Positions 1 to 5,242 of a DNA stretch of 9,212 nucleotides are shown in pieces. Under the pieces are notes generated by a model that worked only from the letters and a program-made list of their open reading frames with translations, had not been told where the DNA came from and did not search any database. The translations under genes and the position numbers were made by a program. The stretch's first letter is position 1; each line of letters starts with the position of its first letter. This DNA comes from CAZIVE01 sp964542435. GTDB lineage: Bacteria; Bacteroidota; Bacteroidia; Bacteroidales; Tannerellaceae. The stretch lies in NCBI GenBank assembly GCA_964542435.1, contig CAZIVE010000103.1, positions 1 through 9,212 on the forward strand. The letters run 5' to 3'.

Positions 1-77
1 GTACTACTTTTCTAGTTGTTTATGTAAGTCTTTCAAAGATCGCTTCTTATTTGCATTCGCCCCTTTCAGAGCGAACA
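1..77 (-). other. 5' leader of a leftward transcript, probably an rRNA operon leader
   Basis: Read on the minus strand, this is the first stretch transcribed from the promoter at 84-116 and it runs off the left edge. It encodes no protein I can support. It starts with a hairpin (56-75) and continues with CTTTGAAAGACTTACATAAA and an AC/AG-rich tract. This resembles, from memory, the stretch upstream of 16S rRNA genes in Prevotella and relatives. Two tandem promoters and a start so close to an assembly-breaking repeat also fit an rRNA operon. The 16S gene itself is not visible, so the identity is inferred. It could instead be the untranslated leader of a highly expressed protein gene. Confidence 0.42.
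56..75 (-). other. RNA hairpin with GAAA tetraloop at the 5' end of the leftward transcript
   Basis: On the minus strand TTCGCTCT pairs with GGGGCGAA around a GAAA loop, giving 8 bp with two G-U pairs. A GNRA tetraloop strongly stabilises such a stem. The hairpin begins one or two bases after the start site predicted from the upstream -7 box, so it would cap the 5' end of the RNA. No U-tract follows on that strand, so it is not a terminator. It may protect the transcript 5' end or take part in leader processing; that role is inferred. Confidence 0.5.
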
Positions 78-83
78 GGGTTA

Positions 84-116
84 CAAAGATACTACTTTAC
101 AAATGACTTGACCAAA
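84..116 (-). promoter_or_regulatory. Leftward promoter P1, Bacteroidota -33/-7 type
   Basis: On the minus strand the -7 box TATCTTTG (84-91) matches TAnnTTTG exactly. TTTG (113-116) stands 21 bp upstream as the -33 element. The expected start is near 76-79, transcribing toward the left edge. It is the proximal of two tandem promoters, the other being at 187-218. The arrangement suits a strongly expressed stable RNA operon. Confidence 0.6.
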
Positions 117-186
117 TTATTTGGCAAAATTATTTCAAAAATATTTCAGTAACGACTGTGAGAACTGTTTTTCTCAAATGCGGGTG

Positions 187-218
187 CAAAATTAGTGTTC
201 TAAAACATGCTTTCCAAA
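187..218 (-). promoter_or_regulatory. Leftward promoter P2, upstream tandem copy
   Basis: On the minus strand the -7 box TAATTTTG (187-194) matches TAnnTTTG and is followed by CACCCGC, a frequent context downstream of such boxes in Bacteroidota. TTTG (215-218) lies 20 bp upstream as the -33 element. Further upstream (219-270) the DNA is rich in A and T runs that could act like an UP element. The predicted start is near 180, about 100 bp before that of P1. Confidence 0.55.
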
Positions 219-366
219 TATTTGAACAACTTTTTTCGATTTATTTTTCAAATTCATAGTTTTAAAGCTGACTGACAGGCATATTAAAGCTGAAAATATG
301 CATCACACTTTGAATATTCTAGCTATGTCAAAGATAAAATTCGCAAGGTCTATTGAAGAAATAATT

Positions 367-454
367 TTCAACCATGGTTAAAATATATTTTGACTACTGT
401 CTCAGAAAGTTTCAACCATGGTTAAAACATTTTTCAACCATGGTTAAAACATTT
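367..454 (+). repeat. Phased 22-bp repeat array carrying three AACCATGGTT palindromes; probable operators
   Basis: The perfect 10-bp palindrome AACCATGGTT occurs at 370-379, 414-423 and 436-445, each preceded by TTC and followed by AAAA. Spacings are 44 and 22 bp. Positions 411-432 and 433-454 are an exact tandem 22-bp repeat, and 367-388 is a third copy diverging at its right end. The unit at 389-410, which would complete a four-unit array, matches at only 10 of 22 positions. Symmetry and near-integral helical spacing indicate binding sites for a dimeric regulator on one DNA face. Position before uxaC suggests a uronate-responsive regulator, but the family cannot be read from the site. Relative to the likely uxaC start (about 540), the centres lie near -166, -122 and -100. 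Confidence 0.7.
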
Positions 455-505
455 TTCTTCCGTAAAGACTTACGATTTTCATTTTATGCCAAGAAGAAAG
501 ATAAG

Positions 506-533
506 TTTGACCGAGAATTTATTCGTAAATTTG
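506..533 (+). promoter_or_regulatory. Candidate uxaC promoter
   Basis: TAAATTTG (526-533) matches the -7 consensus TAnnTTTG exactly. TTTG (506-509) could be the -33 element, although the 16-bp spacer is shorter than the usual 19-21. The start would fall near 540, leaving a leader of about 15 nt before the ATG at 555. The site lies inside the in-frame extension that starts at 486, which argues that the extension is not translated. Other weak -7-like sites exist further upstream (for example TAGTTTTA at 257-264), so this is the best candidate, not a certainty. Confidence 0.42.
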
Positions 534-554
534 TATGTACTTAAACATGATAAG

Positions 555-1733
555 ATGAAAAGATTCCCGGATAACGACTTTCTGCTGCAGGATGAAACAG
601 CGCGCGAACTGTTTCATGAACATGCTGAAGGAATGCCCATCATAGACTATCACTGTCACCTTGACCCGAAGATGATTGCCGAAGATTACCGTTTCGCCGA
701 CATTACAGAAGCTTGGCTTGGCGGCGATCACTACAAATGGCGTGCAATGCGGGCGAACGGCGTGAGTGAAGACTACATAACTGGCAATAAGGATTCACAC
801 TCGAAATTCATGAAGTGGGCGGAGACGTTGCCTTACACAATGTGCAATCCTTTATATATATGGACGCATCTCGAACTGAGCCGGATTTTCGGGATTGACA
901 AGCCATTGAATCCAACTACAGCGGAGGAGATTTACGAAGCTTGCAACGAGAAGCTGCAGACAGAAGCTTTCAGCGTCCGCAACATCATGAGAAGGATGCA
1001 TGTGGAGACAGTTTGCACGACCGATGATCCAGCTGATTCGTTGGAATATCACAAAAAGCTCCAAGATGAAGGCTTCGAGATCCATGTGAAACCTGCTTGG
1101 AGACCGGACAAAGCCATGGCNNNNNNNNNNNNNNNNNNNNNNNNNNNNNNNNNNNNNNNNNNNNNNNNNNNNNNNNNNNNNNNNNNNNNNNNNNNNNNNN
1201 NNNNNNNNNNNNNNNNNNNNGGTCCGAATCGGAACAACAACCTCCGCATGTTCAAGAAACTCGGAGCTGATACAGGATTTGATGCCATCGGCGATGAATC
1301 GTTTGCAGAACCGATGAACCGTTTCTTCAGCAGACTAGATGACGAGGGGCATTTGGCAAAGACCATTTTATACAACATCAATCCGCGTGACAACGAACTG
1401 ATGGTTGCCAACGCTTACAATTACAACGATGGAAGTGTGCCGGGAAAGATGCAATACGGCGCAGCTTGGTGGTTCATGGATCAACGTTACGGCATGAAAC
1501 GGCAGTTGGAGGCGCTTTCGGGACTTGGCCTACTGAGCCGATTCGTCGGAATGCTCACCGATTCACGCAGTTTCCTCTCCTATCCGCGCCACGAATATTT
1601 CCGCAGGATTCTCTGCCATTTTCTCGCCGAAAGATGTAAAGAGGGCGAAATTCCGACTTCGGAGCTGCCGTTTGTAGGCAAAATGGTCGAGGACATAAGT
1701 TACAGAAATGCAAAAAGTTATTTCGGCTGGTGA
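555..1733 (+). CDS. uxaC: Uronate isomerase, interrupted by an assembly gap
   Basis: Uronate isomerase (EC 5.3.1.12) is a cytoplasmic enzyme that converts D-glucuronate to D-fructuronate and D-galacturonate to D-tagaturonate, the first step of hexuronate catabolism. The protein shows the amidohydrolase-type metal motif DYHCHLDP (His33 and His35), and after the gap RNNN, NPRDNE and the C-terminal LTDSRSFLSYPRHEYFRRIL, all diagnostic of UxaC. An upstream in-frame ATG at 486 adds 23 residues unlike the family; the start at 555 gives the usual MKxF...NFLLQ-type N-terminus (here MKRFPDNDFLLQ) and leaves room for a promoter. The frame holds across 100 Ns, but only 188 codons precede and 170 follow the gap, against about 468-470 residues in the family. 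Roughly 110 residues are therefore hidden, including the third metal-binding His of the HxGxxRNNN region. No uxaB, uxuA or kdgK is in view. Confidence 0.95.
   Translation: MKRFPDNDFLLQDETARELFHEHAEGMPIIDYHCHLDPKMIAEDYRFADITEAWLGGDHYKWRAMRANGVSEDYITGNKDSHSKFMKWAETLPYTMCNPLYIWTHLELSRIFGIDKPLNPTTAEEIYEACNEKLQTEAFSVRNIMRRMHVETVCTTDDPADSLEYHKKLQDEGFEIHVKPAWRPDKAMXXXXXXXXXXXXXXXXXXXXXXXXXXXXXXXXXXGPNRNNNLRMFKKLGADTGFDAIGDESFAEPMNRFFSRLDDEGHLAKTILYNINPRDNELMVANAYNYNDGSVPGKMQYGAAWWFMDQRYGMKRQLEALSGLGLLSRFVGMLTDSRSFLSYPRHEYFRRILCHFLAERCKEGEIPTSELPFVGKMVEDISYRNAKSYFGW
1121..1220. other. Scaffold gap of 100 N inside uxaC
   Basis: Exactly 100 Ns indicate a placeholder of unknown length and not a measured one. 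Aligning the flanks by memory to UxaC (PDKAM before, GPNRNNN after) predicts about 110 missing residues, or roughly 330 bp. All coordinates to the right are therefore probably about 230 bp short of the true distance. Confidence 0.9.
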
Positions 1734-1752
1734 TAAAGAGACGGGAAATGAG

Positions 1753-1760
1753 TAACTTTG
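1753..1760 (+). promoter_or_regulatory. -7 box of a map promoter
   Basis: TAACTTTG followed by CC matches the Bacteroidota -7 consensus TAnnTTTG exactly and lies 35 bp before the ATG at 1788. No clear TTTG stands 19-21 bp upstream; TTTC at 1722-1725 is too far. The start would be near 1767, giving a leader of about 20 nt. The TTG that extends the map frame upstream (1758) lies within this box, which argues against its use as a start codon. Confidence 0.5.
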
Positions 1761-1787
1761 CCGTTCCTAAAAATTTACAATCATACA

Positions 1788-2648
1788 ATGATGTCATTAA
1801 GAATCCAGAATAACTGGAAAATCAACAAAGGAGAACCTTTGACGGAACTCGATAAGAAGGTCCTTTATTATCAGAACAGAGGTCATTTGGTACCCAAAAG
1901 AAAACTGATCAAAACACCTGAACAGATAGAAGGAATCAGGAAAAGCGGCGTGGTTAACACGGGCGTTCTTGACTTGGTTGCCCAAGAGATCCACGAAGGA
2001 ATGTCAACGGCAGCTATCGACAAACTGGTTTATGAATACACAGTGGAACATGGTGCGATTCCGGCTCCGCTCAATTACGAAGGCTTTCCCAAGAGTGTCT
2101 GCACCTCCATCAACGAAGTCGTCTGCCACGGAATCCCAAGCGAAAAGGAGATTCTTCACGACGGTGACATCATCAATGTAGATGTTTCAACTATTCTGGA
2201 CGGATATTTCTCCGACGCATCGCGTATGTTCATGATTGGAAATGTCTCTCCGGACAAGCAGAAGCTGGTACAGGTTGCAAAAGAATGTCTCGAGATCGGG
2301 ATGAAGGCCGCTCAGCCATTCGGATTTGTCGGTGACATCGGCAACGCCGTACAGCATCACGCAGAACGCAACGGATTCTCTGTTGTCAGAGATCTTTGCG
2401 GTCACGGCGTCGGACTGGAATTTCACGAAGACCCCGAAGTGTTGCATTACGGTCGCAAAGGCACAGGCATGCTGCTTGTTCCGGGTATGGTCTTCACCAT
2501 TGAACCGATGATCAACATGGGAACATGGAAAGTATTCATCGATTCAGACAATGGCTGGACCGTCGTAACGGAAGACGAACTTCCCTCTGCACAATGGGAA
2601 CACACTTTCGTGATGACCGAGACAGGTTTGGAGATTCTTACCTATTAA
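1788..2648 (+). CDS. map: Type I methionine aminopeptidase with N-terminal extension
   Basis: This enzyme removes the initiator methionine from nascent proteins in the cytoplasm (EC 3.4.11.18). From the ATG at 1788 it has 286 residues. The full pita-bread catalytic set is present: His114 in VCHGIP, Asp132 in NVDVS, Asp143 in SDASRMF, His206 in CGHGVG, His213 in EFHEDP, Glu239 in TIEPM and Glu271 in WEHTF. About 36 residues precede the catalytic core, which begins at KTPEQIEGIRKSG. E. coli Map has only a few residues there, so this is an extended form. The ATG at 1791 is an equally possible start. The gene lies outside a ribosomal protein operon, where many Bacteroidota keep their standard map, so it may be a second copy. 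It lies 54 bp after uxaC and 51 bp before aroA. Confidence 0.95.
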   Translation: MMSLRIQNNWKINKGEPLTELDKKVLYYQNRGHLVPKRKLIKTPEQIEGIRKSGVVNTGVLDLVAQEIHEGMSTAAIDKLVYEYTVEHGAIPAPLNYEGFPKSVCTSINEVVCHGIPSEKEILHDGDIINVDVSTILDGYFSDASRMFMIGNVSPDKQKLVQVAKECLEIGMKAAQPFGFVGDIGNAVQHHAERNGFSVVRDLCGHGVGLEFHEDPEVLHYGRKGTGMLLVPGMVFTIEPMINMGTWKVFIDSDNGWTVVTEDELPSAQWEHTFVMTETGLEILTY

Positions 2649-2699
2649 TATATAGTACTCCATTTATCCTAACACGAACGGAATAGCGACCGACCCAAG

Positions 2700-3929
2700 A
2701 TGAACTATCTGATCGATGCACCTAAAACCATCCGCGCCACGGTAAAGCTGCCGGCTTCCAAAAGCATCAGCAACCGCGTGCTTATCCTGAATGCGCTGAG
2801 CCGAAAGGAATCAAGCATCACGAACCTGGCGGAATGTGACGATACCGATGTGATGGTGAAAGCTCTTCATTCGGAGTCTGACATCGTGGACATCGGCGCC
2901 GCAGGTACGGCTATGCGCTTTCTCACCGCCTATTATTCCATGGAACCGGGAGAAAGGACGCTGACTGGAAGCGAACGAATGAAGAATCGTCCGATCGGTC
3001 TGCTGGTAGAGGCTCTTCGTTCGATCGGGGCAAAAATAGATTACAAAGAAAAAGAGGGATTTCCTCCTTTATATATTAGTGGCCGCAAACTTCACGGTGG
3101 TGAAGTGACGATTGCAGGCAATGTCAGTTCGCAATATATCTCAGCATTGCTGATGATCGCGCCGATGACGGAAGAAGGTTTGCGCATTCACCTGCAGGGC
3201 GAAGTCGTTTCGAAACCCTACATTCATCTGACCATCGAGCTGATGAAACAGTTCGGAGTCGATGCACACGTGGAAGGACAAACGATAAATGTCCCGGCAA
3301 ACTCATACGATGCAAGACCTTTCACAGTGGAATCGGATTGGAGCGCGGCTTCCTACTGGTATGCAATGGCTGCGATGGATCCGAAAGCTGAGATCGAACT
3401 GCTGGGATTGTTTGAGAAAAGTCTGCAAGGCGACTCGAAAGGTGCCGAGATCTTTGAGAAGCTCGGAGTCTCCAGCCGATACGAAGCGGAAAAGGTTCGT
3501 TTGTTACCTATATATAATAAGGTAGAAAAACGATTCGAATATGATTTCTCGGATCAACCGGATCTGGTTCAAACCTTTGCCGTGACGTGTGCCATGATGC
3601 AGCTTCCCTTCCGATTCACCGGAGTGGAATCTCTCCGCATCAAAGAGACCGACCGCATCAAAGCGTTACAGACAGAACTAAAGAAGCTGGGCTTTGTTTT
3701 ACGATGCGACGAGGAGTCGATGGAATGGAACGGCGAACATTGCGTTGCAGACGCATCACCGCTCATCGAGACCTACGAAGATCACCGAATGGCAATGGCC
3801 TTTGCTTGTGCTGCGACGCGTAGAGAAGGCATCCGCATCCATCATCCGGAAGTGGTGAGCAAGAGTTATCCGCGATTCTGGGACGATCTCAAGAGTGCCG
3901 GCTTCCGTATTACAGAAGAGAACGATTAA
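2700..3929 (+). CDS. aroA: 3-phosphoshikimate 1-carboxyvinyltransferase (EPSP synthase)
   Basis: AroA transfers the enolpyruvyl group of PEP to shikimate-3-phosphate (EC 2.5.1.19), the sixth step of the shikimate pathway to aromatic amino acids, in the cytoplasm. The 409-residue protein has the expected signatures: LPASKSISNR (Lys21, Ser22, Arg26), AAGTAMRF (Gly69 to Phe74), ERMKNRPIG, SSQY (Ser143, Ser144, Gln145), the catalytic Asp288 in DQPDLVQ, RIKETDRI (Lys315, Glu316, Arg319), EDHRMAM (Arg363) and VSKSYPRFW (Lys388). It is a little shorter than the 427-residue E. coli enzyme because the region before GTAMR is compact. The Pro that follows GTAMR in E. coli is Phe here. The 51 bp before it contains no -7 box or terminator I can see, so readthrough from map is likely. 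Confidence 0.97.
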   Translation: MNYLIDAPKTIRATVKLPASKSISNRVLILNALSRKESSITNLAECDDTDVMVKALHSESDIVDIGAAGTAMRFLTAYYSMEPGERTLTGSERMKNRPIGLLVEALRSIGAKIDYKEKEGFPPLYISGRKLHGGEVTIAGNVSSQYISALLMIAPMTEEGLRIHLQGEVVSKPYIHLTIELMKQFGVDAHVEGQTINVPANSYDARPFTVESDWSAASYWYAMAAMDPKAEIELLGLFEKSLQGDSKGAEIFEKLGVSSRYEAEKVRLLPIYNKVEKRFEYDFSDQPDLVQTFAVTCAMMQLPFRFTGVESLRIKETDRIKALQTELKKLGFVLRCDEESMEWNGEHCVADASPLIETYEDHRMAMAFACAATRREGIRIHHPEVVSKSYPRFWDDLKSAGFRITEEND

Positions 3930-3950
3930 CTACGACAAGATTCAAGGGAT

Positions 3951-4385
3951 ATGATATATTTGATATTAGGATTGGTAGCGTTGGGCGTCATCGCCATGAT
4001 CGCAGGAATCTTCCGCGAGCGTAAACTGCACAAGATGCTGGAAAAGGGTGAGATCGACAAGATGCCCGAGATCCAGGAACTGCCTACGGATTGCGAAGGC
4101 TGCATGAGAGATTGTTCGATGTCGCCGACCAACAAACCTATTGTCTATTTCAACGACGAAGAGCTGGACCGTTTCAAAGGAACGGCTTCGGATGCTTATG
4201 ACGAAGCGGCTGTGGATGAATTCCGCGAAGTGCTTTACACGCTCCGCGAATCGGAAGTGGCCGATTGGCTCCGAAGTCTTCAGCAACGCGAGGTGAATCT
4301 TCCCGATGCTGTCAAGGACGAAGCGTTCATGATGCTGACGGATAAAAACGATAAGAGTTCGACAGGAGGAACTGTAACGAAATAA
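3951..4385 (+). CDS. Small membrane-anchored protein with a CxxCxxxC cluster
   Basis: I do not recognise a named family with a proven role; similar proteins in Bacteroidales are conserved hypotheticals, some labelled phospholipase without clear reason. The 144 residues begin with one hydrophobic helix (about 2-20) followed by RERK, which predicts an N-in/C-out or signal-anchor orientation that cannot be fixed from sequence. Residues 46-55 contain Cys48, Cys51 and Cys55 (DCEGCMRDC), a possible metal or Fe-S site. A soluble, acidic, probably helical domain follows, with YFNDEELDRF, EFREVLYTL and VADWLRSLQQR (about 66-113) as its most conserved-looking parts. The tail is low in complexity (KNDKSSTGG). 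It starts 21 bp after aroA and ends 2 bp before a metal-type ABC permease, so it is probably cotranscribed with both. Confidence 0.85.
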   Translation: MIYLILGLVALGVIAMIAGIFRERKLHKMLEKGEIDKMPEIQELPTDCEGCMRDCSMSPTNKPIVYFNDEELDRFKGTASDAYDEAAVDEFREVLYTLRESEVADWLRSLQQREVNLPDAVKDEAFMMLTDKNDKSSTGGTVTK

Positions 4386-4387
4386 GA

Positions 4388-5191
4388 ATGGATCTACTGA
4401 ACTTCTCCTTTTTCCAAAACGCACTGTTCGGCAGTCTGCTGACGGCCATTGCCTGCGGCATTGTCGGGACATACGTCGTGACGCGCCGGCTCGTGTTCAT
4501 CAGCGGCGGCATCACACATGCCTCATTCGGCGGTTTGGGATTGGGATTCTTTCTCGGTATGAATCCGATCGTGATGGCCATGATCTTTTCCATCCTCTCG
4601 GCCTTCGGCGTGGAATATGCCAGCAAGAGCCAGAACATTCGCGAAGACTCGGCCATTGCAGCCATCTGGTCACTTGGCATGGCGCTCGGCGTCATCTTCA
4701 TCTTCCTTACGCCCGGTTACACGCCCAATCTCACAGCGTATCTCTTCGGCAACATTCTGACCATCACCCTGACGGACATCATTCTGATCGCTGCCTTATC
4801 CGTCGTTCTGATCGTCTTCTTCCTGATGTTCCATACGGAAATCATCTTCGTGGCGTTCGATCGTGACTTCGCCAAAACGCAGAACATTCCCGTCATCCTC
4901 ATCGAATATACGATGATGTTCTTCATTGCCGTCACCATCGTCCTCTCCATTCGTCTCGTCGGAATCATGCTGCTCATCAGTATGCTGACCTTGCCGCAGA
5001 TCACGATGAACCTGCTGACACAGGACTTTAGGAAGATCATTTGGGGAAGTATCGGCATCGGATTCGTCGGCTGCATCGCAGGACTTTTCCTCTCCTATTA
5101 TCTCAATGTTCCTTCGGGCGCCTTCATCATTGTCGTCTTCATTGTTCTCTTTTTATTGACCAAAACAATAAAAAAGGCTGTCAGACGTTAA
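4388..5191 (+). CDS. Metal ABC transporter permease, ZnuB/MntB family
   Basis: This is a 267-residue inner-membrane permease of the ABC-3 type, which imports divalent metal such as Zn2+ or Mn2+. It is nearly all hydrophobic, with about seven to nine predicted membrane helices. Family marks are VTRRLVFISGGITHASFGGL (31-50, like SDALSHA...PG in ZnuB), YLFGNIL (118-124), FDRDFAKTQNIP (157-168), RLVGIMLLISMLTLPQITM (189-207) and YYLNVPSGAFIIV (237-249). Metal specificity cannot be read from the permease. The ATPase and solute-binding protein that normally accompany it are not adjacent. A strong AGGAGG at 4364-4369 lies 18 nt before the ATG, too far for normal ribosome binding. It is tightly spaced (2 bp) after the Cys-cluster gene. 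Confidence 0.9.
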   Translation: MDLLNFSFFQNALFGSLLTAIACGIVGTYVVTRRLVFISGGITHASFGGLGLGFFLGMNPIVMAMIFSILSAFGVEYASKSQNIREDSAIAAIWSLGMALGVIFIFLTPGYTPNLTAYLFGNILTITLTDIILIAALSVVLIVFFLMFHTEIIFVAFDRDFAKTQNIPVILIEYTMMFFIAVTIVLSIRLVGIMLLISMLTLPQITMNLLTQDFRKIIWGSIGIGFVGCIAGLFLSYYLNVPSGAFIIVVFIVLFLLTKTIKKAVRR

Positions 5192-5201
5192 GAGTTAAGC
5201 A

Positions 5202-5215
5202 AACAGATATCTGTT
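5202..5215. promoter_or_regulatory. 14-bp perfect palindrome between the permease and lipoprotein genes
   Basis: AACAGATATCTGTT is perfectly self-complementary and lies in the 51-bp gap, 27 bp before the ATG at 5243. With no loop it is a poor RNA hairpin, so a protein-binding site is more plausible. No -7 box is visible around it. Function is inferred from symmetry and position only. Confidence 0.4.
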
Positions 5216-5242
5216 CTGCCGAGGTTTATCGACCCGCATGAA

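Noticed and set aside
329..336. A third leftward -7 box (TATCTTTG on the minus strand)
   Set aside because: No -33 TTTG lies 19-21 bp upstream, and nothing downstream needs it; kept only as a weak possibility.
367..454. Possible small CRISPR-like array
   Set aside because: Units are only 22 bp, directly abutting with no unique spacers, and the core is a palindrome; tandem operators fit better.
24..473. Inverted 10-nt copies GTAAGTCTTT (24-33) and AAAGACTTAC (464-473) as ends of a mobile element
   Set aside because: The match is short, nothing between resembles a transposase, there is no target duplication, and a chance match of this size in AT-rich DNA is plausible.
1758..1787. TTG start at 1758 for map
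   Set aside because: It lies within the TAACTTTG promoter box and adds ten residues unlike the family; ATG at 1788 is preferred.
2649..2699. A separate promoter for aroA in the 51-bp gap
   Set aside because: No TAnnTTTG or TTTG pair and no terminator could be found, so cotranscription with map is simpler.
3966..4472. A 168-codon minus-strand open frame
   Set aside because: It spans two plus-strand genes and their junction, and its Arg/His/Phe-rich translation is typical of an antisense shadow.
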